DNA of 64,000 nucleotides from Paramacrobiotus metropolitanus (lineage: Eukaryota; Tardigrada; Eutardigrada; Parachela; Macrobiotidae): NCBI RefSeq assembly GCF_019649055.1, contig NW_026570363.1:1-64000 (forward strand). Direction: 5' to 3'. The notes under the pieces were generated by a model. The model saw only the letters and a list, made by a program, of their open reading frames with translations, was not told the origin of the DNA and did not search any database. This document shows, one piece after another, positions 42,953 through 55,352 of the stretch. The translations under genes and the position numbers were made by a program. Position 1 is the first letter of the stretch, and each line of letters opens with the position of its first letter.

Positions 42953-44855
42953 ATGTATCGTCGGGTGGTGGAAGCAGCGTGGTCGGAAGACTCCGCCCAA
43001 ATACTATCGGCTCTCAAGGACCTCGACACGACTGCTTGCTCCGAAAGCGAACTGGAGAAGTTGGCCTCAGTTTGTTTGGCCGCAGCGGACCAGGAGCATG
43101 CCGTATACAAAATTCTAACAGCCACGGCAACCTACACGTACAATATCTCCCCCAGACACTTGACGTTCATTAACCAGTCGCGTGATAAAGTGAAAGAACG
43201 GTGCTTCGAACTCCGCCAACGTATTTCGGTGAGAGACCAGCTGTAATGGGTCGACCATTGCCGATTTTTACTCGGTCACTCAGTTTTTGACGTAAATTAA
43301 GTTTTTGTGAACGTCTAAGTAAGTACTTTATTTCCATGGCAATTTCTCTGCTCTAGGATATTTTCGGCGAGCAGGTGGTTGAAACAGGATTAGGACCTGA
43401 GAAAATGAATGTATTTTGTTTGATGGAGAAGCTAGAGTCGGAACTGAGTGGCATGGAAGCTGGAAAGCTAGGTAACGGAGCAGAGCATATTGTAGAAGAA
43501 ATTTAATATACGGTATGCATCAGCCTTGGCGTCTAATGGGGCTGGGGCAGGGTGGGGCAGGGCATCTGATTTTTAACGTCGCACTGAAACAACACCTTTC
43601 ACTTTCGGATATACTTGATAACGACATTTTTCGCGCAAAGCGCGAGGCTAGCGAATTATTTTGTCTTCTAGCGTTCGAGACATCTTAATTTTGCAAGGTC
43701 CTTTGTGGTACTCGTTCGGCGTCCGTTAGATTTGAAGGATTTTTTAGCGGGAACCGCAACAAGTTACTGAAACCTAATTACATTTCCCGTGACTAAGTCT
43801 TTTTGCCGCTGTAAAGTTTTGTGGTGTAAAGTTATATTGTAACCACATATAATATTATGTGGTGTAATATTTCTTATGTTGCAGAAGCCTCCGTTCCCAA
43901 TGCGTCTCCCCATCTGCTCAAAGACTTAGAAGCGGCTGCTAAAGTGATCGATCTGAAGTTGGTGCCCTGGAGTCTGCCCGTCATACTGGGCAAGGTCGAA
44001 AACTACCATCCGAAAGAGTTCGACGAGGTCGTCGATGAAAGTCAGGGCCAATCTAGACGAATCTTCGTCCATTACGGAATGGTGTTCGCTCGTCGTCTCG
44101 GCACTGATGTTGATAGCTGCACCATCGGAAGTCTTGTGCATGACGTTATGGACGGTATGAACAACAACGGGAAGGAATGTGGCCTCACGTTTGCCGTGTC
44201 GTACACGTACCCGAACCGCCTGGGCGGCGGCGCTCTCATCCACGTCGTATCCAGCGGTGGAGTGTACAGTATCCGTGAGCGGCTGCCTGATAAGAGTGGC
44301 CGGTTAGCAAACGTTGTAATATTCGGGATGTCCTATGACAACGAGAGTTTGCTGCTGTTTCTGGCGGAAGCTGCGGTATTTCTCGGAGCGGATACGGGCC
44401 ATCAGTATTTTATTGGCATCCGCATTATGGGTCAGCACCGGTTTCACATGAAAATTTTCGTTTTGGGAAAAACCGCCGCCCCGAAATCTGCGGAAGATTT
44501 CGCTCTGACTGCGCCCGTGGATCCCCATATGGCCAGCTCGATGGTGGCTGGGAAACTGGTTAATCAGCAAGCTCTGGAAAACTACAGCGACGCAGAGTTG
44601 GGCGAGCTGTTTGACGTTGTCGTTGTGCGTACTATGGAAGCTGCTGAGACGAATTACAAAGAAAGCGATCGATTTGTAATGGATTTGTCGTTGAAATTGT
44701 CGGCAACGGTTACGAAGATGTGTAAGCTTGACTTGAGCGACACGGTGGAATGCGCTTATCATGTTTGGTTGCATGATCGCAATCAGTCGCAAAACAATCA
44801 ATCGAATCGCAAGGGCGGAGATGTAGAGGATGAGAGCCATGAAGAGGAAGAATGA
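42953..44855 (+). CDS. family X gene, copy B (intact, three exons)
   Basis: Exons 42953-43228, 43357-43471 and 43885-44855 with GT-AG introns of 128 and 413 bp join in phase to 453 residues. Exon 1 is a helical, acidic domain (SEDSAQILSALKDLDTTAC), exon 2 is helical (DIFGEQVVETG), and exon 3 is a compact alpha/beta-like domain (VHYGMVFARRLG, SYTYPNRLGGGA, YDNESLLLFL, HQYFIGIRIMG) with an acidic, low-complexity end (DVEDESHEEEE). No signal peptide or membrane segment, so probably intracellular. Family not recognised. Copy A and the relic at 51955 show it is a local multigene family. Confidence 0.75.
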
Positions 44856-46429
44856 AGAGTGGATTGCTTTGATGCTTGTCGTTTTACAATTACCCACATG
44901 AACAGCTCCGTTTTGTAAATACATACCAGGCCTGCATGTCACCAAAAAAACAGTAGAATGCGCTCTCACGCGTCAATATACCATCAAACGCCAAGAAGTG
45001 TGATTATTTTAACTAAAATAATTAAACGGCATTAGTACGTAATTAAATTGTGCGAAAAGAGTATTAGTTAATTTATTTACTTAATTACACTAATTTAACT
45101 CGTAGATGCCATGGCAGCTAACAACGACAAACGTCAAAAATGAACTGACACCTAGGGTAGAAATTTACCTGCGTAATTAATAAAGATGGCGCATTTAAGT
45201 ATACTTCGTACTCTTAAAAAAAATTCGGCTCTAACTCCTCTAAGAAAAGTTAAATGAGATAGTACGATCAAGAAAGTTAATTAAGATCACACTTCTACTG
45301 CGACAGATACTTGACGGTTCAAATTCGCATTATCCAGTTTCCATACAAGAACAATAATAGCGGAAGCACAAAGACAACTCGAACGGAATTATCAATAAAA
45401 TTGTCGATGACAAAGGCGAAAAACTTCTGCTGAAAGAGATTTCAGCACATTATAGAAAGCAATACAACGCAATGTTTTGATCTCCGCGCTAACTGCTTTC
45501 TTCTTCTTATACGTGCATGTTAGCAACTATTGCGCAGGAAAAATATCAGATTTGTGTGTACAGCTGAATTTTTGAAATACCAGTTATTGCTGCTATTTCT
45601 TTTCTTTCTTCCCTTCGCTGCTTTCCGGTGCCGCTCATGCAAATCGTCTCGCCATCTCGGTAAATGTACGAGTGTTGTACCGGCGATACGTGACTAGTAC
45701 GTAAGTGTAGCATTAAAACATCGCATGCATATTTCTATCTGTACTTCTATGTGTTGTTATTGGTTATTGCTTATCTCTTTGGAATTCGAACCAAAAAAAT
45801 TGTTAAAGCAGTACCAGGCTGGGAACGATAAAGCTGGACATGCTTGAGGTCTGCTATTGTTGGGTAATACTGACTTTTCTCCTTTCAGGGATTCATCATC
45901 CTACGCGAGTGATTTGTCCGTAACTGTTAAACGAGCCCTTGTTTTCATGTTGCATTACTTCTGTCCTCCAAGCAGAAACAAATGTTGTGTACAGATATGA
46001 AGTGTCTCAGCCTTTATTGTCCTGTGGTTGGTACAATTTCAGATCGTCAGTACATGTAGTTGACAATTTCACGAAAACAATCAAACAAAGTGCTACGTAA
46101 CTGACAACAAGGCAACATTTTGGCGCCGCAAAAAGGCAAGCCGACCTGCACATCACAAAGGGGCCTAAAAAAGAATGAAGTAGCAAAAGCTGACTGGACA
46201 ACTGCGCCCACTCCAAATGCCGATGGCGAATGGCAATTGCACAGTCTTTGATGGAATATTTTGTTGTTCATCAAGGACAGGCAATTCTATGCGATTACGA
46301 CCATCGATAAAATATGCAGAAATCCCATAAAACGTCTGTATAAGTAGTAAATTCATATAAATACTGCGGGGATCTATGTACACATAACTGGATTGGACAT
46401 AAAAGTGAAGCATACTGTACTTACTGTTA
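44856..46429. other. intergenic, nothing recognised
   Basis: AT-rich, no frame with family features. Confidence 0.5.
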
Positions 46430-46760
46430 TGACATCGATTAGCATTAAATCGTCTGCGATATAGCGAATCTCTTTCAAATTTGCCGGGAAGCTCAATAAG
46501 TCACCAACTTGCAGAAAATCATGTGATCTGACATTGACAGTGGACTGACATTGATTTCGCTGAGGAAGAGATTCTTTACACAGTCAATATGGAAAAAAGG
46601 CTGGACATAACATCATTCGCTTTAATAATTATTATCATCTGAAATCTAGTTTCCGATTACGAATATCTCTCACTCTACGCTGTGCTGGAAATCGAATACG
46701 GATACCCTTGAAGAAAATTTCGAAGCCAGGCAGATGAGCAGTCATTACAAAAACGTCAAG
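46430..46760 (-). pseudogene. relic 1 of the LRR-like secreted gene
   Basis: Minus strand reads FHIDCVKNLFLSEINV and HLPGFEIFFKGI, matching the FYVDCAKNL and FAWFRNFLQ parts of the intact gene at 60918, but with stops and gaps. Confidence 0.6.
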
Positions 46761-46956
46761 GTGTGAAATACTCATATTCACGATAAAGGTGCGCAGTAGC
46801 AGAAGTTTTCCATTTGCAGATTCTGCGCAGGTTTTGCAGTTTGCAGATTCTGCGGGGTTCTGTTATGCTTTTTATTTAAAAAAATGGATAGCTAAGTGCA
46901 TAATTGAACTATATCCTATGCACGGTTTAATTTTACACAAAACTGCCAATGCGTTG

Positions 46957-47455
46957 TTAACTGCAAGTGCAAGTTTGTCCACGAGGGCACCATGTGCTCT
47001 GGTCGTAGTTCGGCTGGTTGAGGCACCGTCCACCGCGTGGTCTGTTCAGCGAGCGGATGCAGTAGGAGTTGCAGTCGGTGGCACCGTAACGAAGACGATG
47101 ATAAGTCTGCCAAATCCAGCGTTCCCCCTGCCCGTCGCAGCCGTAACCAAGGTTCTCCTTTAGCCATCTACAAGCCGCCGCAACGCTTCCGTAAAAAGTG
47201 TCGGCTTTGGAATCTTGGATGCGAGTAACCAGTACCAACGCCAGGAGCATACAGACCACTATCATCTTTGCCATTTCTAAAAAAGACAGAAGTATGTCGA
47301 TAAGCTGGGAAATTTTGCGATAATCAGTAAATTCGTAAACACCGGGCCCGTTTTAGCAAAACGGAGACTACGCACAGGCTATTGTTCTTGAAACAAAATT
47401 TAAAGTTTTCGTACCGGATGGGTAGAGTAGGGAATGCTAGCGATTACAGTCTTAC
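46957..47455 (-). CDS. secreted Cys-rich peptide, macin-like, copy 1
   Basis: CDS 47274-46957, 105 residues. Signal peptide MAKMIVVCMLLALVLVTRIQ, mature from about DTFYGS. It has ten Cys (ACRWL, YGCDG, TDCNSYC, GGRCLNQP, WCPRGQTCTCS). The DCNxxC...GxC...C...CxC order resembles the macin antimicrobial peptides of annelids, molluscs and Hydra, but the N-terminal block (RWIWQTYHRLRYG) is longer. A 5' UTR intron (47277-47455) has donor GTAAG and acceptor TTTTTAG. An immune role is inference. Confidence 0.65.
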
Positions 47456-49026
47456 CTTCATCCGGAAAGTTTCGTCCACACTTGTACCGTTGTACCTTGT
47501 ACCGTTCGGATCAGGAACAATTTCGAGTTAAATAAAAAAATTTAATATTGGATTGCAACGCTGCAAGAACATCAACAGTATCTGCTTTATATAGTACGAG
47601 TATAAAGGCAAAATCAGACAGTTTGTTTACCGGAAGTTTGATAATTGTCGTTCTTAAACAGTGCTGAGCAAAACCCGGATATCAAACATGGAAAATGGCA
47701 ATTCCCCCATTCGGAAAGATAAAAATACGTCATATGCCACCATAAGCTATAATTTATTCGTTTAATTCTCCACTTCACAATGGTCGTTGTTTATTTGAAC
47801 AGATGACGCTGTCGGAGTGATAGCGGTTGCATTTGATAGACAGGAAACGATAACGACGATTACTTGTAAGTAAATACTTTCTGCTTCCAACATTCCGCCT
47901 CCTTAAAGAAATCACAGTTGTTGTCACCATGCATACATTCGATTCATTCAAACTGAATTCGTGAGCGCATGGGGCAGGCAGGGAGTAAAAAACAGAGCAC
48001 AAGTAATTTATTTTGTTTGTTTGAATAACAGAAAGAAATTGCCCTGTTGCATCCTGTTTATAATAATAAACACGATGCAACAGTAGTTTATCGAATTTGC
48101 TTATTTTGTCGTTAACTACGTTTTATTGCAGTTAAACACGACAGTCTCGGGACCAACTCGCCCGCGTCAATCCAACAGCCATCCATAGTTCGTTCGAGCA
48201 GGGTATGGCACTACATACTACAGTCTGTACGGTCGAGATTTGTGCAGATTGTCTATTAATTTTTATAGCTACTACTTGCTATCAGTATCATCATAAAAAG
48301 CAAAAGCCATGTATAAATATTGCGATCAATAACCAGGCCTTAAAAAACTGCAATAATGGCGCAAGGGAAGGCAAAGGGCTGGTAACGTGGACTCCAGTGA
48401 GAATGCTTCCTTCCTAACATACACTTTAGCTAAAACAAAGTACTACTCGTACCAATGGGTGCCATCTTGCCGTTTTGCGCTGATTTGCGTCAAAAACTTT
48501 CAATAGCATCTCCAAGTTTACAGCATAGGGCAAAACAGAGAAAACCGAAGTGCGTTACAGGCTCTAGTCACGCTCTAAGACAAATACAGGACAATTGTTT
48601 GCATGACACTTCCAGCTCACACTGCAGAAAGTAACGGAGCAGCTCAATCGCAAAATCTTGATCAGACTGGCATAAGAGTGATTTTTTGACATCATTATAA
48701 ATGTGCGTCAAAAAGCACATCCAAGAAAATGTCCCTCCGGGAGCAGATTCAAGAGATATCAAGAATTATTCCGAAGGGTAAAAGGTCTTCCGATGGAACA
48801 TGTACTGTGATAGTTGATACTGCATACTGTTATATCAATTTTTATAAAGGATGCTTATAGGTTTGACGGCATATTATTTTGCATCTGCATGTGCTAATAC
48901 ATAGATCCAGCAATCAGAGATAGTTTTTCTACAACTAATTGTAAGTATTGAACAGGCATGTTTGTCTTCAGCTCAGTATTAAACAGACCTCCACGTGTTT
49001 CGTGATCTGTATTGGTAAACAAAAGC
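47456..49026. other. upstream region of macin-like copy 1
   Basis: Up to 47760 this shares segments with 53159-53440 (e.g. GGAAAATGGCAATTC), so the duplication includes promoter DNA. The rest has no recognisable gene. Confidence 0.5.
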
Positions 49027-51839
49027 CTAGCACTTGTTCTGGAAACACTGTGTGTTATACGCGAACAGTGGACCGACATTGATATTGCTGGTGTACAGAT
49101 TCTTTGCACAGTCAACATGGAACATAGGCTGGACATTTACATTATCGGACCTAACACTAGGCGAAATGTAATTTCCGATGACAAACATCTCACTGTACGT
49201 TCCGTTGGCAATAGGAAATTTCGAAGCCAAGCGAACGAACAGTCGCAATGCAGTCGTCCAATACTTTGATTTTCTTTATCGGTCATGCGGACTAATTCAG
49301 AACCTTCCATTTTATCTCTGGATTCTGTTCGCGAGTACTAGTACCAGTCGCCTTCTAATCCAAGATTTTGTAGGTGTACAAGATCGGTGATTGTGTACGG
49401 CTCCATGGTGCCGATTGTCGTTTTGTATATATCAATCATCCGTAACTGCGGGAGATTCTGGAAATCGTTCTTCTTGACGATCAACATTGTGCCGAATCTT
49501 ATAGTGAGTCGGACGACGTAGGGCAGAGGCCCCACTGCACAGATCTTGGACGCTATGTTGTTGGTGAGTGCACAGTCAATTGTCAATGCAATGAGTTGCT
49601 GACGAAGTGGTTCAAGTTGACCAGAGCCTAAAATCTTCAAAATTTACGTGATCACATTTAATTTTTCTAAGGGGAGGGTATTGACTATCTTTTATCTTTG
49701 CACCATGTAAGTGAACTGAAGCGTTCAGAGAACTTGTAACAAAATGCAGCGCAAGTACATTTCTCGCGCGAAGCTGAAGCAGACAATATTTCCTAAAGAA
49801 GGCCAAACGAAATAAACATTTAGGATCCAACTAGGTGGGGGGGACTTCACGCGAAGCTCGAAGCTAACGTACTGTATCCTGCAAGAACTGCAAGAAACTC
49901 GTAGAAAAATAGCCAATTTAAATTTAAATTTTCTTTGTGGCTGTTTTTTAAGCTTTGTTTGGCGTTCAAGTATTGTGATTTCTCCGTACCATGTCTGTTT
50001 TACCTTGCTCTCTAACTGCCGTCAGCATATTTTTCGAAATTTAGGAAACCGGTTGGTTTTCTATAATATGGTTTTCAATAAATGGTTGTGTTAACTGTCA
50101 ACTCGGTAATTAAGTAGGAAGTTGGAACACTGTTACCGCAAATGAAAAAAATAAACACAACCTAACATGTCCGAGTTACCAGCAGGAAATGCAATGGCAT
50201 ATCAGAATGCTAGGTTGTATATTTTTGCTTAGATCTTCTTTGCATTTTTTGGCTGCCTGCTTTTGTTTTGGTACCCCGTTCACGACCTTTTAAAACCCCT
50301 CATTTCACAACTTTTTGCTCAACCATTCACTCCGTCCATTACTTTTTGGCACTACCTTGTTCACTTCGCAACCTCTTCCGGCGGTGCGCTTAAATCATTT
50401 AAGTGATTTAAGTGATTTAACCGTCTGTACGACAACGGCGAATCAGACTGATATCCACCGATTATTTCACTCAACCCAGCTGTTCATAACTACTTCAATT
50501 CAAATTGCACTGATACCTCGTTAATGCTGTACGTCTCCTGTTTGAAACGTATCAGTGCGTGGGGAGGGTGGGGATAATGGAAAGCTGCTGACCGGAAGCG
50601 CAAGGAAGGGGTGTGAACGCGAATGAGTTGGCCACCTCCGATCGTTCAAGCCGCATGTGCAACCCCTTTGTTTTGGTTGTACAAGCAAAATATTCCTTTA
50701 CACTTTCCAAAATTGTGGTGTAAGAAATCAAATATTGCAAAATTCTCGTTAGTTTTTTCTAATGGGAGAACGTGAAACGCGAAAGGGAAAGAAAGGCAGT
50801 GAGCAGAATAAAAGGTGGTGTCGAAGGTTGTGAACCGAGTAAGAGGTTGTGTACGGAGTTGTCACCTTTTGTTTTTCTTGGGTTAATTATTTCCCATGGT
50901 TCAAAACGATGCTTTCTTCCGGCCTGCTACCATTTTGAACTCAGCCAGCTGCAGCTTTAAGGCCTCCGCTTCGATATAATCCGCAGGTTTGCTTCGCAGC
51001 TGGACAATTATTGCAAGTCAAATCAACTTGGCGATAGAAATTAGATTTTACCGTCTGTGAGCATGGTAATTTGTGAAGCGTTAGTCAGCATGAGGTCAGC
51101 ATCGCTGCCGGTCCATTGTGTCAAACTTTCAAACTCTGAAAGCCGACAGATCGTGAAACGGATTTGCCAACCCATTAAACAATAGCTAACTGGCCACGAC
51201 TACAGTAGTTTACATGCTGATCTGAGCTATGTTAAAATATTCGCTTTTGCCAAGTTATGTTGCTTTGCAGTTGGTCAGAGATGGGGAGCACTACGTTTCT
51301 CTGATAAAATAAAATAACATCTAAAAGTTGGAAAATCACAACAAAGAGGGGAGTATTGGCAGTTTTTAAGCACACGTCCTCATCTAGGTGAGCACATACA
51401 CCTTTACGTCAGCACACTTTGTGCTACGTGGGCACAAGTTTTTAGGCCCTGGGTTCATCTACGTCAGCATGAACGGGATCTTCGGAGGGGGAGGTGAGGT
51501 CCTTCAGTGTGATGGTCATAGCGCGTTTAGGTTTGATAGTGCCCACTAGCTTTGTTACACTGGTCAACAGGTCCCGCCGAACCCACGGGCAGTCCACCTC
51601 AAGGAAAGTGCGTGAAATGGGGACAATTAAAAATTCATCGTTTTGCATTCTGTCGCAGTCTTGCCGAGAACGAACCGGGCTACAACTAGAATGGGTTGCT
51701 GCTGGAACTGCAGATAACTGTATGCACTCGACGCTCGTTAGCTTATCAGAGCGGAAGGAAAACGTTGGTTCGGGAGAAACTGCAGCTTTGGTTGAGCTTT
51801 CTGGCCGTTTATTGTAATCAGTCTCCATTTGGCCGCTTA
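49027..51839 (-). pseudogene. relic 2 of the LRR-like gene, interrupted by a hAT-like insertion
   Basis: 5' half 51839-51448 (after acceptor TATAG) matches the intact gene (SFRSDKLTSVEC, SRTFLEVDC, PKRAMTITL). 3' half 49616-49027 resumes with EPLRQQLIALTI and ends CFQNKC. Between them is a 1.83 kb insertion. After LEGDWY there is a TAG, and near 49250 a frame change, so the copy is dead independently of the insertion. Confidence 0.8.
49622..51451. mobile_element. 1.83 kb hAT-like insertion
   Basis: Ends CAGAGCCTAAAA (49622) and, inverted, CAGGGCCTAAAA (ending 51451). CAGRG ends are typical of hAT elements. Flanks GGTTCAAG (49609-49616) and GGTTCATC (51452-51459) could be a diverged 8 bp target duplication, although five bases separate the left one from the terminus. 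No transposase frame; probably non-autonomous and old. Confidence 0.5.
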
Positions 51840-51954
51840 CTATAAATCGCGAAAGCAAATCTCGGAATGCGTCTTGACGAAACAAAGTACAAGTTTATTA
51901 AGGTCCCAACGCAACTTACCCGATATTAACTAGCGCAATGTGGCGACCATCACA

Positions 51955-52255
51955 TACAACAAAAAAAAGGGCTTTCCCAAATTCGCGCTGGATTTTATTG
52001 CAGCTGATTCAGTGATGTAATTGGATCTGTCACCTGTGTGTGGCCGGTTCGACGATGGCCGGAACGTTATCTGAACTGCGGCTACAGCAAATTCGGATTT
52101 GGCGAACTGTTGGACATTGCGTCTGTGCGGATCAGGCAGCATATGGGGAAAACAGCAAAAAACGTTTTGTGGTGGATTTGCGGGTAACTGGATATGGTGT
52201 ATGCGATTGACTTGGGCTGCACGGTAACAGGCGTTCATTATTATTTTGTGCCTAG
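51955..52255 (+). pseudogene. relic of family X exon 3
   Basis: AAATTCGCGCTGGATTTTATTG and, further on, CGTTTTGTGGTGGATTTGC match 39065-39330 of copy A in order, with deletions and frame loss. It lies between the LRR relic and macin-like copy 2. Confidence 0.75.
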
Positions 52256-52653
52256 TTAAACGATCGCAGTAGCGTCCAAAGAAGTGGTTCAATACGAGTA
52301 CAGCTACTAGTATTACTAGTACGAGTACATTCTTACTTTTATTCGGCAACAGTCGAACAGTGCACAGAGCGATACGCCTGCACAAGCTTACATTGATTAA
52401 AACTAAATTCTAATATTCAAAAAACATGAAAAAGAGAACATAATTAATAAATAACAACATAATCAACAAATAATAATTAATAACGAATCATAATAAATGA
52501 TCACAATAAAGTGGTACAGCAGTAAAAGCTATTATACTCGTATTTTGGGTTTTGCGCAGTTTCGTTTTTATGCAGTTTTTATTTATCATAGTTTTAAGGA
52601 ATATGTACTGTACACGCCCACCATACAACTTCCCACGAACTCCTATTTCTGTA

Positions 52654-53158
52654 TCAACTGCAAGTGCATGTTTGTCCAGGAGGGCACCACGTGCTCTGGT
52701 CGTAATTCGGCTGTCGGAGGCACCGTCCACCGCGTGGTCTGTTCAGCGAGCGGATGCAATAGGAGTTGCAGTCGGTGGCACCATAACGAAGACGATGATA
52801 AGTCTGCCAAATCCAGCGTTCCGCCTGCCCGTCGCAGCCGTAGCCAAAGTTATCCTTCAGCCATCTACACGCCGCCGCAACGCTTCCGTAGAAAGTGTCC
52901 GCTTTGGTATCCTGAATGCGAGCAACCAGCACCAACGCCAGGAGCAGACAGGCCATTATCATCTTTGCCATTCCTACAAAAAACAGACGTATATCTACAA
53001 ACTAGGAATCTGCGATAATGCTGTCTTACATAATTCGAAGATTAATAGATATCTGGCCACCTTCTACAGACTACAAGTACAGCGGCGACTGTGTATAACT
53101 TCAGACTATTGTTCTGGAAGCGAAATTTACTAAGGTACCGGAGTAATTTAGATCCTAC
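52654..53158 (-). CDS. secreted Cys-rich peptide, macin-like, copy 2
   Basis: CDS 52971-52654, 105 residues, over 90% alike to copy 1, with all Cys retained. A 5' UTR intron 52974-53158 is at the same place as in copy 1. Signal peptide MAKMIMACLLLALVLVARIQ. Differences are mostly conservative (ENLGYG/DNFGYG, PRG/PPG), which suggests both copies are under protein-level constraint. Confidence 0.65.
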
Positions 53159-54037
53159 CTTCGTCTGGAAAATGCCGTCCCCACTTGAATTCTTTAACCG
53201 TCAGGAAACAGCAACAGTGTTTGAGCCAAATAAAACTGAAAAATGGGATTGCGATGGTACAATAGCATTTATCTGCTTTATATATTATGAAAGTAAATTC
53301 AGGTAGTTGTTTACCGGAAGTGGAAACTGGCGTTCATAAACGGTGTTCCGCGCAACCCGGATATTAAGTATGGAAAATGGTAATTCTCCCATTCGGAAAG
53401 ATTCATATACTGCCATGATAATTCGTCTTCATATCAGGCGTTGTCAAACAGGAAATATGTGATAGCCGCGTTTGCAGGTGACCCCTTCTTTAACGCAAAG
53501 CATCGTAATCATTACTGACCACCATGCATTTGATTAACTCAGTTCAGTAATGTTTTTAAGCGAACTACAATTATTCAACCACGCGCACCAGCTGAAATCA
53601 GGAAAGAGTTCGAATGACGTTAAAATAATTGTTGCAGTAATCAAGTTGTCAAAGAGCAGACTACTTTGTGTTGTAATTCGATTTTGAATGTGCGCAGAAT
53701 ATGTAATAACATGATGAAGTTCAACAAAATATGTATTCGGTCGCTGAATTACAGCACTGATCTATATGTACACATATCCGGACACGCTTTTAGTTAAAGG
53801 AAAGCCCATAAAATGCAAAAACAACAAATAATAGATTGATCTGGATTCGGATGCGGTGTAGCAGTAGAAGTATATATGTGATTGTGCTGCTTTCCCAATT
53901 AACCAGGAAGATCAATTTCCGAAGAAATCGCGGAAATCACTGTCACTGTTACTAGCTTAGTTGAGTTCTGCTCCAGGGCGTTTTAATACATTTGTGGTAC
54001 ACTCCGAAGGAAGTCTTTTCCAAGGAGTTTTGAATTT
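53159..54037. other. macin-like copy 2 upstream region
   Basis: Holds the duplicated promoter segment shared with 47456-47760; nothing else recognised. Confidence 0.5.
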
Positions 54038-54625
54038 TTAAGTACAAATTGGTGCAGTCTCTACACGCGTTATTGGAGGACAACGCTCATTTTGTGGCCG
54101 TGTTTTATATTCCCGACATACCATCCAGCGCATGCATACAGTATTATCCAGTGCAAAAATCTTAGACATTAACATGTTGGTGACATTTGTTGACCAACGG
54201 TCAGTTCGATGGATTGCGAACCGGGTCGGTGACGTCAGCATGCATGGGAAGGTATCGTCGTTCAGTCCAAGAGCAACGGTGCGATTATGCCTGCCATTGC
54301 TCTCCCTTGCATTACGCCGACTAACTGCGCCTGGGAGTCTACTTCACGAAAAGTGCGTGTCGTCGGTTACCCGACATTGGACTACATGACATTCAGTCGG
54401 TCTCGTGATTGTTTGTATAGATCGACCGTATTGGAGCTGAAAGCATCGGTTACGGAAGAATATATCATACACTCATCCCACGGAAGCGGGAAGGTTATCA
54501 TTCGAAACGGAAATGTTGTTCGTAATGTTCCCCTGAATCCTGATGATTCTGACGCATCTTGTACCTTTTGCGTGTTATCTGAGCTCGAGCTGCAGTCAGT
54601 CTCCGTTTCGTCGCTTACAAAAGAA
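54038..54625 (-). pseudogene. relic 4 of the LRR-like gene, most decayed
   Basis: Minus strand WDECMIYSSVTDA and, about 300 bp on, a stretch matching DVVEPVRQQ..IMSKVYALG at DNA level (GACCCGGTTCGCAATCC). Many stops. Confidence 0.6.
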
Positions 54626-55352
54626 ACCCGGGAAATAGCCTTTTACACACCTACAGCCCTTCACACGTGTACAATGTAAGCAAGTGTTCAGTAATATTAA
54701 TCACAGTACGGTAGGATGTTACAGTCTACGAGACGCGCCGGTGCCTAGAAGGGCGTACAGTGTAAAGCCTGCTTACTGCTCGCAGATGTTCAATCTCACA
54801 GTTCTACCTCACAGGTTCTCACTGTACCCGTTTACTGCATGATTATTTTCCTTCTAGACCATAGGTGATACAGACAGAGACTGTCAGGTAGTGTACAAGT
54901 TGCACGAAACGCTAGCCAAACCGGAAACTTCGTCATCTTTATGGTATGACGAGAAAAGCCGCCAGAATTAATAGCACTGAAATAATTATGAATGGAAACG
55001 AACAATGCTGAGTGATTCATTTACACGATTTTGCTCGGCTTCTGTTTAGGTTCTTTCCCGGTATAACGTATAATTATGCGAACTAGCTGGAGGATATCTC
55101 TGCCATACGTCAGGCGTAGTTCATTAATTAAACTGCTTTTGTCGCCGGTTCCACAAAAGTGCACGTGATGGCGCTACTGCAAACGGAAGCATCAATCTGA
55201 GGCATCGATCATCGGTACCGGTAGTGGCAAAGCAAGCGGACACCGGTACTGACTCCGCGCAATGGTCGCTCGATTGCGGAAAACATTGTGACTACAGATA
55301 TTTAACCAAGGCTTTTTTAGTTCGATGCTCTTCCCATCCTGAATGTTACGTT
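54626..55352. other. spacer before kinase gene 1
   Basis: No gene. The final part is GC-richer and would be the promoter and 5' UTR of the kinase. Confidence 0.5.

Noticed and set aside
54287-54679. 130-codon plus-strand gene
   Set aside because: The opposite strand aligns with the LRR-like gene; the plus frame is its shadow.
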